64,000 nucleotides of DNA from Sphingobium ummariense RL-3 (GTDB lineage: Bacteria; Pseudomonadota; Alphaproteobacteria; Sphingomonadales; Sphingomonadaceae): contig NZ_AUWY01000058.1 of the NCBI RefSeq assembly GCF_000447205.1, positions 45,155-109,154 of the forward strand, given 5' to 3'. The notes below the pieces were generated by a model. That model saw only the letters and a program-made list of their open reading frames with translations, made no database searches and was not told where the DNA came from. A program made the translations under genes and the position numbers. Each line of letters opens with the position of its first letter. Position 1 is the stretch's first letter. Below are positions 7,370 to 16,632 of the stretch, piece by piece.

Positions 7370-7795
7370 ATGCTGTCCCAGAAGACCCGTTACGCCATCC
7401 GCGCTCTCCAGCATCTCGCCGACCGTTACCGCCAGGGGCCCGTTCCCCTGAACGAGATCGCGACGCGGCAGAATATTCCCGCCAAGTTCCTCACCGTCAT
7501 CCTCTCTGAACTCTCCCGCGAGGGGCTGGTGGCGACCCAGCGCGGGCGGGACGGGGGCTACTGGCTGGCGCTGGCGCCGGTGGATATCAGCTATGGCGAC
7601 ATCGTCCGCCTGACTCGGGGCTCGCTGGCGCTCACCCCCTGCGCCAGCCGCTTCGCGCACGAAACCTGCACCAATTGCCTGCCCGAATCGGAATGCCGCC
7701 TGCATCGCGTGATGCTGCGCGTGCGCGACGAGACCGCCAAGGTGCTGGACGGCATCAGCCTGGCGGAACCCTTCGCGACGGGGGATGCTGCCTGA
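7370..7795 (+). CDS. Rrf2-family regulator with four cysteines
   Basis: The 141-residue protein is an Rrf2-type winged helix regulator: MLSQKTRYAIRAL at the N-terminus, the recognition region around NIPAKFLTVILSEL, and the RGRDGGYWLA wing. A cysteine cluster, C91, C100, C103 and C109, sits where IscR- and NsrR-type members bind an Fe-S cluster, though here the spacing (x8, x2, x5) differs from the classic three-cysteine pattern. It could sense iron-sulphur status, oxygen or nitric oxide, or bind cysteine-pathway signals. The start at 7370 is placed by the conserved N-terminus. The gene lies 49 nt after glpQ and stands alone in function. Confidence 0.88.
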   Translation: MLSQKTRYAIRALQHLADRYRQGPVPLNEIATRQNIPAKFLTVILSELSREGLVATQRGRDGGYWLALAPVDISYGDIVRLTRGSLALTPCASRFAHETCTNCLPESECRLHRVMLRVRDETAKVLDGISLAEPFATGDAA

Positions 7796-7822
7796 CGGGG
7801 GGCTGCGGACGCTAACCCATCG

Positions 7823-7852
7823 CCGTCATCCCAGCTTTCGCTGGGATGACGG
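7823..7852. repeat. REP-like palindrome
   Basis: Two perfect 13-nt arms (CCGTCATCCCAGC at 7823-7835 and its reverse complement at 7840-7852) flank a TTTC loop. The same arm appears twice more at 42943 and 43032 in an inverted pair, so this is a dispersed repeat and not a gene-specific terminator. It lies in the gap between the Rrf2 gene and the metallo-hydrolase gene and could also act as a transcription stop. Confidence 0.8.
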
Positions 7853-7922
7853 GAAAGGCCGTCAGTCTTCGGCTCTCGCCCAAAGCCTTGCGCCGCCCGG
7901 ACGCTTTCGCCACATCGGGGGC

Positions 7923-8582
7923 ATGACCAATCCTCCGCTCAAGGCCGCCCTCATCCCCGTCACGCCGCTCCAGCAGAACTGCACCCTGCTCTGGTGCACG
8001 GAAACGATGCGCGGCGCCTTCGTCGATCCGGGCGGCGACCTGCCGCGCCTGAAGGCCGCGGCGCAGCAGCAGGGCGTCACCATCGAAAAGCTGCTCGTCA
8101 CGCACGGCCATATCGACCATTGCGGCCAGGCGGGCATCCTTGCCAAGGAACTGGGCGTGCCGATCGAGGGGCCGCACGAGGCAGACCGCTTCTGGATCGC
8201 CAAGCTGGTCGAGGATGGCCGCAAATATGGCATTGACGGTCAGGTGTTCGAACCAGATCGCTGGCTGAAAGATGGCGACCAGGTGACCGTCGGTCGTCTC
8301 GTGCTGGACGTGCTGCACTGCCCCGGCCACACGCCGGGCCACGTCATTTTTCACCATGCGCCCAGCAAGCTCGCGATCGTCGGCGACGTTCTGTTCCAGG
8401 GATCGATCGGGCGCACCGACTTCCCGCTGGGCAATCATCAGGATCTGATCGACGCGATCACCGGCAAGCTGTGGCCGCTGGGCGGAGACACCGCCTTCGT
8501 GCCCGGCCACGGCCCGATGAGCAACTTTGCCCATGAGCGCCGGACCAACCCTTTCGTGGCCGACGCCGTGCTGCGCGCCTAG
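7923..8582 (+). CDS. Metallo-beta-lactamase-fold hydrolase (glyoxalase II-like)
   Basis: The 219-residue protein has the zinc-binding motif THGHIDHCG, a second histidine in CPGHTPGHVIFH, the bridging aspartate in IVGDVLFQGSIGRTD, and a C-terminal histidine in VPGHGPM. The GSIGRTDFP segment and the short length match the YcbL/type-III glyoxalase II-like group of small cytosolic hydrolases of thioesters or related substrates. The ATG at 7923 is used because the conserved domain starts there and the sequence before it contains the REP palindrome. Its stop codon overlaps that of the convergent MAPEG gene in a CTAG tetramer. Confidence 0.9.
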   Translation: MTNPPLKAALIPVTPLQQNCTLLWCTETMRGAFVDPGGDLPRLKAAAQQQGVTIEKLLVTHGHIDHCGQAGILAKELGVPIEGPHEADRFWIAKLVEDGRKYGIDGQVFEPDRWLKDGDQVTVGRLVLDVLHCPGHTPGHVIFHHAPSKLAIVGDVLFQGSIGRTDFPLGNHQDLIDAITGKLWPLGGDTAFVPGHGPMSNFAHERRTNPFVADAVLRA

Positions 8583-9010
8583 CCCATAGCGGCGAGGGCG
8601 GGCGGCGCCGGCACGGCCCGCGTGCCCTGATAGGCTGCGTAGAGTGCGGCGACCGCCAGGCCGGTCATGATGATCCATGTCAGCATTGCGCCGATCGCGC
8701 GCAGGGGCGCGGGCTTGTCCGCCTCCATCCCGAAGCCGTGCGCGATCCGCGCCGCCGCATAGGCCAGCGCCGCGATCCAGAGCCACAGCGACGCCCCTAG
8801 CGCCATCTCGACCAGTCCGAACAGGATCAGGACGATGGGCGTATATTCGACGAAATTGGCGTGCGCCCGCATCCGCCGAGCCAGCAGGGCGTCGCCGCCG
8901 TCGCCGTGCAGCACCTTGCCGTCGATTCGCTTGGCGGCGCAGCGGATCGCGAGCCAGAGGTTGAGAAAGGCGCAGGCGGCGGCGAGCGTCAGCGTGATCG
9001 GCAGCAGCAT
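8579..9010 (-). CDS. MAPEG-family membrane protein
   Basis: The 143-residue protein has four predicted transmembrane helices and the MAPEG signature near the second (RMRAHANFVEYTPIVLILFGL). Bacterial MAPEG proteins are relatives of microsomal glutathione transferases and leukotriene C4 synthase; the substrate here is unknown. The start at 9010 places the first helix directly at the N-terminus. The gene is convergent with the metallo-hydrolase, sharing four bases at the stop codons, and is divergent from rpmF with about 200 nt between them. Confidence 0.9.
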   Translation of the reverse strand: MLLPITLTLAAACAFLNLWLAIRCAAKRIDGKVLHGDGGDALLARRMRAHANFVEYTPIVLILFGLVEMALGASLWLWIAALAYAAARIAHGFGMEADKPAPLRAIGAMLTWIIMTGLAVAALYAAYQGTRAVPAPPALAAMG

Positions 9011-9074
9011 CGGACAATGTCCCCTTTGGTATCGCGGGCAGCATAGAGGGCGGGGGCAAGGGGGCAAGGAAGGA

Positions 9075-9102
9075 CTTGCGCGTCCGGCAAAAAGCGCTAT
9101 AG
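9075..9102 (+). promoter_or_regulatory. Putative housekeeping promoter of rpmF-plsX operon
   Basis: CTTGCG at 9075-9080 and CTATAG at 9097-9102, 16 nt apart, resemble the alphaproteobacterial sigma-70 pattern CTTGAC-N17-CTATAT. It is the best match in the 209-nt gap before rpmF and would give a leader of about 110 nt. Confidence 0.4.
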
Positions 9103-9219
9103 GCGCAGGGCTTCGCGATCACCCGGGCCGCATGGGTCTGCGGCGCCTGTGGCGTCGGCATCCCATCTGGAAACCGGCCAGTCGCATAACCAGTTTAGAT
9201 TACGGAACAAGGTGCCGAC

Positions 9220-9399
9220 ATGGCTGTCCCCAAGAGGAAAACATCCCCGTCCCGCCGCGGCATGCGCCGCAGCCACGATGCGCTGAAGGTCGAAGCATAT
9301 CAGGAATGCTCGAACTGCGGCGAACTGAAGCGTCCGCACAATCTGTGCGACGCCTGCGGCCATTATAACGGCCGCGAGATCGTTGCCGTCGGGGCCTGA
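9220..9399 (+). CDS. rpmF: 50S ribosomal protein L32
   Basis: This 59-residue protein reads [20 protein letters not shown] at its start and carries the zinc-ribbon [20 protein letters not shown], both diagnostic of bacterial L32. It is a component of the large ribosomal subunit near the peptidyl transferase centre. It is followed after 32 nt by plsX, the usual rpmF-plsX-fabH order, so ribosome and fatty acid synthesis are co-expressed. All four zinc cysteines are present, so this is the zinc-dependent form. Confidence 0.97.
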   Translation: MAVPKRKTSPSRRGMRRSHDALKVEAYQECSNCGELKRPHNLCDACGHYNGREIVAVGA

Positions 9400-9431
9400 G
9401 CGACTCCTCTCTCCGCAAAGGTGAGCCACTA

Positions 9432-10490
9432 GTGTCCAGCCAGCCGCGAATCGCAATCGACGCGATGGGCGGGGATGAAGGCGTGCGCGTGATGATGGCG
9501 GGGACCGCTCTGGCCCGTCGTCGTCACGAAGGGCTGCGCTTCCTCCTGTTCGGCGATCAGGCGCAGATCAAGGCGGCGCTGGACCATCACCCCAATTTGC
9601 GGGCGGCTTCCGAGATCATTCATTCTGATTCGGTCGTCGAGAGCACGGACAAGCCGTCCGCCGCGCTCCGCAAGAAGACCAGCTCGATGAACATGGCCAT
9701 TGCGGCCGTGAAGGCGGGCGACGCCCGCGCGGCGGTGTCCGCCGGCAATACCGGCGCGCTGATGGCGACCGCCAAGCTCGCACTGCGCACTATGCCGGGC
9801 GTGGATCGACCAGCGCTCGCTGCGCTGTTGCCGACGCTGGGCGACAATGACACGATCATGCTGGACCTCGGCGCCAATACCGAGTGCGATGCCCGCAACC
9901 TCGTTCAGTTTGCCGTCATGGGCGCGGCCTATGCCCGCATCGCCTTCGACCTCGACCGGCCGCGCGTGCGGCTGATGAACATCGGCACCGAGGAGATGAA
10001 GGGCACGGAGGAGATCCGTGACGCGGCCGCTGTGCTGCGCGCGGCGGAAAGCCTGCCACTCTCCTTCGAGGGGTTCATCGAAGGCAACAAGATCGGCAGT
10101 GGCGAGGCCGACGTCATCGTCTGCGACGGCTTTTCGGGCAATGTTGCGCTCAAGACCGCGGAGGGCACGGCGAAGTTCGTGACCGACCTCCTGCGCAAGG
10201 CCTTCACCAGCTCCATCCGGTCCAAGCTCGGCTTCCTGATCTCCAGGCCCGCCATGCACCTGCTGCGGCATCATCTCGACCCCAACAACCATAATGGCGC
10301 GGTCTTCCTGGGCCTTAACGGCGTGGTGGTGAAGAGCCATGGTGGCGCCAATGACAAGGGCGTCGCCAATGCGGTGCATGTCGCCGCGCGGCTGGTGGAA
10401 GAGGACATCACCCGGCGCATCGCCGCCGACATGGCGGGGATCGAAAATCTCGCTGCCGTCGCATCCAAGCTGGAGCTGTCCGCCAAGTGA
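9432..10490 (+). CDS. plsX: Phosphate acyltransferase PlsX
   Basis: The 352-residue protein begins [13 protein letters not shown], the diagnostic PlsX start, and contains [14 protein letters not shown], the GANTECDA motif and [11 protein letters not shown] near the end. It converts acyl-ACP and phosphate into acyl-phosphate for phospholipid synthesis at the cytoplasmic membrane. It starts with GTG; an AAAGG ribosome site lies about 10 nt upstream, and the conserved N-terminus fits this start. It overlaps fabH by 4 nt (GTGA). This is the second gene of the rpmF-plsX-fabH-ihfA-merR run. Confidence 0.97.
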   Translation: MSSQPRIAIDAMGGDEGVRVMMAGTALARRRHEGLRFLLFGDQAQIKAALDHHPNLRAASEIIHSDSVVESTDKPSAALRKKTSSMNMAIAAVKAGDARAAVSAGNTGALMATAKLALRTMPGVDRPALAALLPTLGDNDTIMLDLGANTECDARNLVQFAVMGAAYARIAFDLDRPRVRLMNIGTEEMKGTEEIRDAAAVLRAAESLPLSFEGFIEGNKIGSGEADVIVCDGFSGNVALKTAEGTAKFVTDLLRKAFTSSIRSKLGFLISRPAMHLLRHHLDPNNHNGAVFLGLNGVVVKSHGGANDKGVANAVHVAARLVEEDITRRIAADMAGIENLAAVASKLELSAK

Positions 10491-11455
10491 TCCGTCGTTC
10501 GATTCTGCTGGGGACGGGCGCCGCGCTGCCCGCGCGCGTGGTCACCAATGCCGAACTGGCGGAGACGGTCGACACCAGCGACGAATGGATCGTGGAGCGG
10601 ACGGGAATCCGCGCCCGCCATATTGCCGCGGAGGACGAAACGACCGCTTCGCTCGGCACCGCCGCGGCGCGGCAGGCGCTGGAGGCGGCGAACCTCGCGC
10701 CGCAGGACATCGACCTCATCATCCTTGCCACCGCCACGCCCGACCAGACCTTCCCGGCCAGCGCGACGCTGGTCCAGGCGGCGCTGGGCATCGACGACTG
10801 CGTCGCCTTCGACGTGGCGGCGGTCTGCTCGGGCTTCCTCTATGCCGTGACGGTGGCGGACAGCATGATCCGCTCGGGCGCCGCGCGCCACGCGCTGGTC
10901 ATCGGTTCGGAAACCTTCAGCCGCATCCTAGACTGGGAGGATCGCGCGACCTGCGTCCTCTTCGGCGACGGCGCCGGTGCGGTCGTGCTGGGCGCGCAGG
11001 AGAGCGCGGACGGCGAGCGCGGAATCCTGGCGGCGAAGCTGCATGCCGACGGGCGCCATAACCAGCTCCTCTATGTCGATGGTGGCCCGTCCACCACCCG
11101 GACCGTCGGCAAGCTGCGGATGAAGGGGCAGGAGGTGTTCCGCCATGCCGTGGTCAACCTCGCCTCCGTCCTGACCGAGGTGATGACGGCGGCCGGCCTG
11201 TCCTCCCAGGACATCGACTGGCTGGTCCCGCACCAGGCCAATGCCCGCATCCTTGATGCGACCGCGCGCAAGCTGAAGCTATCGCCGGATAAGGTCATCG
11301 TGACCGTCGATCGTCATGCCAATACCTCTGCCGCCTCGGTGCCGCTGGCGCTCGATGTCGCGGTGCGGGACGGCAGGATCAAGCCCGGCGACGTGGTGGT
11401 GCTGGAGGCGATGGGCGGCGGCTTCACCTGGGGCGCCTGCGTCCTGCGCATCTAA
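10487..11455 (+). CDS. fabH: 3-oxoacyl-ACP synthase III
   Basis: The 322-residue enzyme condenses acetyl-CoA with malonyl-ACP and so starts fatty acid synthesis. The catalytic triad is visible: C114 in [11 protein letters not shown]249 in VPHQAN, and N279 in [21 protein letters not shown] and the C-terminal GGGFTWGA are typical of FabH. It starts with GTG, overlapping the plsX stop by 4 nt, which points to coupled translation. Its length is normal for the family. Confidence 0.97.
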   Translation: MIRRSILLGTGAALPARVVTNAELAETVDTSDEWIVERTGIRARHIAAEDETTASLGTAAARQALEAANLAPQDIDLIILATATPDQTFPASATLVQAALGIDDCVAFDVAAVCSGFLYAVTVADSMIRSGAARHALVIGSETFSRILDWEDRATCVLFGDGAGAVVLGAQESADGERGILAAKLHADGRHNQLLYVDGGPSTTRTVGKLRMKGQEVFRHAVVNLASVLTEVMTAAGLSSQDIDWLVPHQANARILDATARKLKLSPDKVIVTVDRHANTSAASVPLALDVAVRDGRIKPGDVVVLEAMGGGFTWGACVLRI

Positions 11456-11562
11456 CGCGCCTGTCCCATGCGAAACCGCCGGAAAGCTTGCCGAATCGGC
11501 GCGAATGCATCACATTCTCCGTCGGTTACCGGAAGTGGTGCTCTTGGGGAGTGGGGGAAGCG

Positions 11563-11859
11563 ATGACCGGCAATGGAACTTTGACTCGGGCGGATCTCGC
11601 GGAAAGCGTGAATCGCCATATCGGCCTGTCGCGTGCGGAAGCCGCGACCCTGGTCGAATCGATCCTGGAACATATGTCCGCCGCGCTGGAGCGGGGCGAG
11701 AATGTGAAGATTTCCAGCTTCGGTACCTTCGTCCTGCGCGACAAGACGCAGCGCATGGGACGTAACCCCAAGACCGGGGTGGAGGTGCCGATCGAACCGC
11801 GCCGCGTGCTCACCTTCCGCGCCAGCCAGACGATGCGCGACAAGGTCGCCTCGGTCTGA
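11563..11859 (+). CDS. ihfA: Integration host factor, alpha subunit
   Basis: The 98-residue protein is a bacterial histone-like (HU/IHF) subunit: [11 protein letters not shown] at the start, [15 protein letters not shown], and the DNA-bending arm [20 protein letters not shown]. It binds and sharply bends DNA together with IhfB. The ATG at 11563, preceded by a G-rich ribosome site, fits the family length; longer readings are not supported. The plsX-fabH-ihfA-merR order is common in sphingomonads and related alphaproteobacteria. Confidence 0.95.
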   Translation: MTGNGTLTRADLAESVNRHIGLSRAEAATLVESILEHMSAALERGENVKISSFGTFVLRDKTQRMGRNPKTGVEVPIEPRRVLTFRASQTMRDKVASV

Positions 11860-11941
11860 GCGGCAGAACGGCGCTTTTCCGCCCTATATCCTTGTCTTGC
11901 GACAGTTGACCTTTGCCCGGTCATGGGTCCATCATCCGTCG

Positions 11942-12280
11942 ATGGACAAGGAAGAGGGTGCGTTTCTCACGATCAGCGAGCTTGCAGGGGAACTCGGCCT
12001 TCCCCAGCATATCCTGCGCTATTGGGAAACCCGTTTCCCGCAACTCCGTCCGCTCCAGCGATCGGGGAACCGCCGCTATTACCGGCCTGCGGACGTGGCG
12101 CTGGTTCGCCGCATCAACCAGCTTCTGAATGTCGAGGGCTTCACCGTGCGCGGCGCGCAGAAGGCGTTGTCGGACGGCCCGGCCGTCTCGGAGAGAAAGG
12201 ACGCCTCGACCGATCTGCTGTCCCGCCTGCGGTCGGTGCGCTCGATGCTCGCCCGCGCCATCGGCGAAGCGGAATCATAG
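11942..12280 (+). CDS. MerR-family regulator, short form
   Basis: The 112-residue protein has the MerR winged-helix region: FLTISELAGELGLPQHILRYWETRFPQLRP, then RRYYRPADVALVRRINQLL. The C-terminal part is short and has no recognisable ligand domain or metal-binding cysteines. Such short MerR proteins downstream of ihfA are conserved in alphaproteobacteria, but their targets are not established. The start at 11942 precedes the conserved fold by about ten residues. Its 3' end overlaps the convergent GNAT gene by 6 nt. Confidence 0.92.
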   Translation: MDKEEGAFLTISELAGELGLPQHILRYWETRFPQLRPLQRSGNRRYYRPADVALVRRINQLLNVEGFTVRGAQKALSDGPAVSERKDASTDLLSRLRSVRSMLARAIGEAES

Positions 12281-12793
12281 CGTCCAGGCGTAGATCAGGT
12301 CGCGGAACGGCACCGCGCCGACCATGAAGGTCATCTCGCCGATCTGCGCGAAGCCATGCCGGGCATAGAAGCGGCGCGCGCGTTCGTTCTCCGGATAGAC
12401 GGCCAGAAGCAATCGCTTCGCCTGCCGTGCTTTCGCCTCGGCCGTCACCAGCTCCATCAGCCGGTCGCCGTTGCCGCCCCCCTGCCATCCCGGCAACAGG
12501 TAGATGCGCTTCAACTCCACATCGTCCCCGTCGGTCGGCACGGGCAGGTCGGGCGGCGTGATGAGCGCATAGCCGACCGCGGCGCCGAGCGGCGTCTCGC
12601 CGATCAGCACCGTCTGTTCGGGATCGGCCAGCGCGGCCCGATAATAGGCCTCGCCATGGGCGTGCCGGATATGGTCGATCAGCGCATCGCCCGGATGGTC
12701 ATGCGCGAAGCTGGCCAGGAAGGTCGCCCCGCCCAGAACAGAGAGCGCGGGGGCATCCTCCGGCACGGCGCGGCGCCATGCGATCGGCGTCAT
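12275..12793 (-). CDS. GNAT-family N-acetyltransferase
   Basis: The 172-residue protein shows the GNAT fold: WRRAVPEDAPALS at the start, then the VELKRIYLLPGWQGGGNGDRLM segment, whose QGGGNGDRLM is the acetyl-CoA binding motif A, and LLLAVYPENERARRFYARHGF, the usual motif B. The acceptor substrate cannot be told from sequence; the layout is like the acetyltransferases of small molecules or of protein N-termini. It ends one nucleotide before the start of the upstream-transcribed phosphatase gene, so helicase, phosphatase and GNAT probably form one minus-strand operon. Confidence 0.9.
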   Translation of the reverse strand: MTPIAWRRAVPEDAPALSVLGGATFLASFAHDHPGDALIDHIRHAHGEAYYRAALADPEQTVLIGETPLGAAVGYALITPPDLPVPTDGDDVELKRIYLLPGWQGGGNGDRLMELVTAEAKARQAKRLLLAVYPENERARRFYARHGFAQIGEMTFMVGAVPFRDLIYAWTL

Positions 12794-13333
12794 TCAGCGC
12801 GTGCCCGGCCCGAGCGCCGCGTCCAGGTCGCGCGGCCGCACGAAGGTCTCCAGCGTCCCAATCCCTTCCTCCACATCCGCCCAATGGGCAACGGACAGGT
12901 CCAGCACGGCGATGCTGGCGGTGGGGAACTTGACCTCCACATCCTCGCGCAGCGGGTTGGGGCCGTCGGGCACCAGCGCCAGCACCAGCTCTTCCAGCCC
13001 CGGATTATGCCCCGCCATCAGGACCGCGTCCGCCTGATCCGGCAGGTCGCGTATCACGTCCAGCAGGGTCGGGACGGAGGCGAGATAAATGCGCCGGTCC
13101 CAATGCGGCTCCAGCGGCGCGCCATAGCCCTCGAGGAAGGTCTCCAGCGTCTGCACCACGCGCACGGCCGGGGAAGCGACCAGCCGGTCGAACTGCATCC
13201 CCTGCTTCCGGGCGAATTGTCCCATCAGGCGCGCGGCCTTTTCCCCCCGGCGGTTGAGTGGCCGGTCAAAGTCGCGCGCAACCGGATCATCCCAGTCGGA
13301 CTTCGCATGGCGCAACAGGGTCAGTCGCTTCAT
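12794..13333 (-). CDS. SixA-like histidine phosphatase
   Basis: The 179-residue protein begins KRLTLLRHAKSDW with the catalytic RHA motif (H9), followed by the second phosphate-binding arginine in VASPAVRVVQT and a second histidine in LMAGHNPGLEEL. This is the SixA branch of the histidine phosphatase family, which dephosphorylates phosphohistidine in signalling proteins. The partner phosphoprotein is not evident here. It overlaps the helicase stop by 4 nt and is followed by the GNAT gene. Confidence 0.92.
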   Translation of the reverse strand: MKRLTLLRHAKSDWDDPVARDFDRPLNRRGEKAARLMGQFARKQGMQFDRLVASPAVRVVQTLETFLEGYGAPLEPHWDRRIYLASVPTLLDVIRDLPDQADAVLMAGHNPGLEELVLALVPDGPNPLREDVEVKFPTASIAVLDLSVAHWADVEEGIGTLETFVRPRDLDAALGPGTR

Positions 13334-16083
13334 TCCCGCTCCAGGTCCGCATTGCCGGATTCGCTTCCCTGATGCCCTAACGGCAGGACGCCGCCAAGGC
13401 TATCGCGATGTGCCTGCGCGCTGACGGTGATGATAGCCTCGTCCAGGGTCAGACGGCGGATGGGCGTGCCGGGCGGGAAAGCGCTCAGCAGCCGGCTTGG
13501 CATCGCAGCGGACAGGATGACGAAGCAGCCCCGGTCCTCCGTGCGGCGGATCAGTCTGCCGAACGCCTGCGCCAGCCGCGCCCGGATCAGCCGGTCATCA
13601 TAGGCGTTGCCGCCGCCCGCCAGCTTGCGCGCCGCGTGCAGCACGGTGGGCTTGGACCAGGGCACGCCCTCCATCACCACCAGGCGCAGCGAATGGCCGG
13701 GCACGTCGACCCCGTCACGCAAGGCGTCCGTCCCCAGCAGCGAGGATCGCGGATCGTCGCGGAAGATATCGACCAGCGTGCCGGTGTCGATCGGGTCGAC
13801 ATGCTGGGCATAGAGCGGCAGGCCCGACCGGGCGAGCCGGTCGGCGATTCGGGCATGGACGGCGCGCAGCCGCCTGATCGCGGTGAACAGGCCCAGCGTG
13901 CCTCCGCCCGCCGCCTCGATCAGCCGGGCATAGGCCCCCGACAGGGCGGCGATGTCGCCGCGCTTGATGTCGGTGACGATCAGCACCTCGGCCCGGCCGG
14001 GATAGTCGAAGGGGCTCGCCGCCTCGAAGCGTTCCGCGCCGCGCGGCAGGTGAACGGCGCCGCTGCGCTTCTCGGCATTGTCCCACTCGCCGCCGCCGCG
14101 CAGGGTGGCCGACGTTACCAGCACGCCCTGCGCCGGCGCCAGGACCGTCTGCGCCAGCGGCCGGGTCGGGTCGAGCCAGTGGCGATGGATGCCGATGTCG
14201 AACTCACGTCCCTCGATCCGGTCGACCGCCAGCCAGTCGACGAAGTCGGGATCGGCCGGTCCCCCGATCCGGGCCAGCAGGCCGAGCCAGGCAGACAGCA
14301 GGTCGCGCCGCCAGCTGAGCGAGACCACCGCGCCTTCGATCCGCGCGCGCGCCGCGCCATCCAGCCAGTCCGGCGCGTCCTCGATCACCGCTTCCAGCCG
14401 CCCCGAGAGGCGGGACAGCGGCCGCAACAGCGCATCGAGCGCCAGCGCTGCTTCCTGTGCGGCCTCCACCAGCGTCCCATCCGGCTCGGCCAGCTCGGTC
14501 TCCAGCCCATAACCCGCATCCGCCTCGCCAGTATCAGCGGCGCGCGCATAGACGGTGCCGCGCACGGCGGCGAGCAACTCCTCCAGCGGCCCGAAGGGCT
14601 CGCCCGCAACGATCCGCTTCAGCCATTCGTCGGCCGGCAGCGCTCGCGCCGCTTCCGACGCGGCGCGGATCGCATTGCCGCCTTCCTCGTCATAGCTGGC
14701 AAGGTCGGACAGGCGCGCCGCGAGCCCGCGTCGCCGCCCGCGCGATCCCCCCTCGGGCCCGATGATCCAGCGGCGCAGCTCGATCGCCTCCTGCCCCGAC
14801 AATGCGACGGAGAAAGTGGAATCGGCGGCGTCGAACAGGTGGTGTCCCTCGTCGAACACGATCCGCTGCGGCCGCTGCCCCGTTTCCCGCCCGCGCGCGG
14901 CGTTGATCATCACCAGCGCATGGTTGGCGATCACGATGTCGGCATCGGCCGAGGCGCGCGCCGCCCGCTCGATGAAGCATTTGCGATAATGCGGGCAGCC
15001 CGCATAGATGCACTCGCCGCGCCGGTCGGTCAGCGCGGTGGACCCGTTGCGCCGGAACAGAGTCGGCAGCCAGCCGGGCAGGTCGCCGCCCACCATGTCG
15101 CCATCCTTGGAATAGGCGGCCCAGCGCGCCACCAGCTGCGCCAGGATCGCCGCGCGGCCGGAAAAGCCGCCCTGTAGCGCATCCTCCAGATTGAGCAGGC
15201 AGAGGTAATTCTCCCGCCCCTTGCGCACCACGACGCGCTTTGCCGCCGTCGCTGGATCGGGGAAGAGGCGCAGGCTTTCGCGGTCCAACTGCCGTTGCAG
15301 CGCCTTGGTATAGGTGGAGATCCAAACCGTCCCCTGCGCCTGGGCCGCCCAGAGCGAGGCCGGCGCAAGATAGCCCAGCGTCTTGCCGATGCCGGTGCCC
15401 GCCTCGGCCAGCAGCATGTTGGGCTGGTCGCGATGGCGGCGCGGCCGGAACACGTCGATCGCGGCGGCGGCATAGGCGCGCTGTCCCGGTCGCGTCTCCG
15501 CGGTCGTGCCGGTCAGCCGGTCGAGCTGGGCAAGGACCGCATCGCCCTCCATCGCGATGGTGCGCGGCGCGGGGCGCGGGGCCGCCTCGTCCCATTCCGG
15601 CAGGCGGGAAAACAGCCATCGCTCTGCCTCGCGCGGCTTGGCGATGCGGGGCGCGACCAGCGGCGCCCAGGGCCAGCGCAGCCGGTGGAGCGATTGCGCG
15701 GCGGTCCAGCCGCCCTCGCGCTCCGCCCAGTCGGCCGCGCCCAGCCGGTCCAGCAAGACTGCCGTCGCCTGTTGAAGCAGCGCGGGAATGTCGGCCTCGT
15801 CGATCGGCGGCGCCAGGTCCAGCGCCTGCGCCAGCCCCTTGGCCGTCGGCACCAGAAAGCGGGCCGGATGCACGAAGGCCCATAATTCCAGCAGGTCGAG
15901 CCCATTCAGCTCCGGATAGCCGAGCCGCTGCCCGGCCAGCGGGGCGTTGAGCAGCAGCACGGGCGTTTCCGCAGCGCGCGCGATCGCCTGTCCCTTCGCC
16001 AAAGCGCGGGTCTGCCCGTCGTCGCGCAACCACAGGCCGCCATAGCTGGCGTGAAGCGCGGGCAGGTCGGCGGGATCGATCAC
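13330..16083 (-). CDS. DinG/XPD-like ATP-dependent DNA helicase
   Basis: The 917-residue protein is an Fe-S superfamily 2 helicase. Walker A (AEAGTGIGKT) falls near residue 230, the DEAH-type box reads FDEGHH, and the cysteines in ENYLCLL, RGECIYAGC and HYRKCF form a likely 4Fe-4S site between them, as in DinG, YoaA and XPD. Late motifs include LLGTDALRDGVDVPG and QAFGRLIRRTEDRG. It unwinds DNA 5' to 3' and serves in repair or in resolving R-loops. The first roughly 190 residues precede the helicase core and are not recognised. The protein is longer than E. coli DinG (716), mostly because of this N-terminal part. Confidence 0.92.
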   Translation of the reverse strand: MIDPADLPALHASYGGLWLRDDGQTRALAKGQAIARAAETPVLLLNAPLAGQRLGYPELNGLDLLELWAFVHPARFLVPTAKGLAQALDLAPPIDEADIPALLQQATAVLLDRLGAADWAEREGGWTAAQSLHRLRWPWAPLVAPRIAKPREAERWLFSRLPEWDEAAPRPAPRTIAMEGDAVLAQLDRLTGTTAETRPGQRAYAAAAIDVFRPRRHRDQPNMLLAEAGTGIGKTLGYLAPASLWAAQAQGTVWISTYTKALQRQLDRESLRLFPDPATAAKRVVVRKGRENYLCLLNLEDALQGGFSGRAAILAQLVARWAAYSKDGDMVGGDLPGWLPTLFRRNGSTALTDRRGECIYAGCPHYRKCFIERAARASADADIVIANHALVMINAARGRETGQRPQRIVFDEGHHLFDAADSTFSVALSGQEAIELRRWIIGPEGGSRGRRRGLAARLSDLASYDEEGGNAIRAASEAARALPADEWLKRIVAGEPFGPLEELLAAVRGTVYARAADTGEADAGYGLETELAEPDGTLVEAAQEAALALDALLRPLSRLSGRLEAVIEDAPDWLDGAARARIEGAVVSLSWRRDLLSAWLGLLARIGGPADPDFVDWLAVDRIEGREFDIGIHRHWLDPTRPLAQTVLAPAQGVLVTSATLRGGGEWDNAEKRSGAVHLPRGAERFEAASPFDYPGRAEVLIVTDIKRGDIAALSGAYARLIEAAGGGTLGLFTAIRRLRAVHARIADRLARSGLPLYAQHVDPIDTGTLVDIFRDDPRSSLLGTDALRDGVDVPGHSLRLVVMEGVPWSKPTVLHAARKLAGGGNAYDDRLIRARLAQAFGRLIRRTEDRGCFVILSAAMPSRLLSAFPPGTPIRRLTLDEAIITVSAQAHRDSLGGVLPLGHQGSESGNADLERE

Positions 16084-16145
16084 CGCTCCGACTTAGGCGA
16101 GCCGGAACAAAAGGAAAACTTAAAATCCCCGCCAGGCGCGAAGTT

Positions 16146-16505
16146 TCAGCTGATCCGCCGTCCGAAGCCGCCGGCCGGCAGGGAGTGGAAGGTCCGCGAC
16201 TGGAACGCCATGGGCGCTCGCCGCGCCGCGCGGGCAATTTCCAGGCGCTCGAACAGCGGGCCTTCGCTGAGTTCATAGGGGAAGCGGATGCCCATGCGGT
16301 CATGCTCCGACCAGCGGACGATGCCGAACACGCTGTAGCCCTCGAGGTCGATCTGGCACTGGCTCTTGGGGGGCAGGGAACAGCCCACCACCTGCGCGCC
16401 GCCTTCGCTGAGGTCGATGATCGTACCTTCCAGGCTGTCGAGCACCGTGGTGACCACGATCGGTATATCGACGGCGGTGCGTTCGTGGCTGCGCTGAATC
16501 GTCAT
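16146..16505 (-). CDS. PilZ-domain protein
   Basis: The 119-residue single-domain protein carries the PilZ signature for cyclic di-GMP: an RxxxR element at the start (RSHERTAVDI) and DLSEGGAQV matching the D/NxSxxG motif. Such stand-alone proteins respond to cyclic di-GMP and change motility, adhesion or exopolysaccharide output. A GGDEF-EAL enzyme that could control the signal is encoded later at 57938. The gene is alone, with no operon partner. Confidence 0.9.
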   Translation of the reverse strand: MTIQRSHERTAVDIPIVVTTVLDSLEGTIIDLSEGGAQVVGCSLPPKSQCQIDLEGYSVFGIVRWSEHDRMGIRFPYELSEGPLFERLEIARAARRAPMAFQSRTFHSLPAGGFGRRIS

Positions 16506-16632
16506 GGGGCCTCCAGGGCCGGCTATCTCACACTCAGGGTAAACGAAGTCCTAAAGTCGATCCGGATCTTGATGCAGATTTACCGTGAAGAGCGTTCCCT
16601 TTCGGCCTTTCCGTCGCTACTGGCATGGCACC

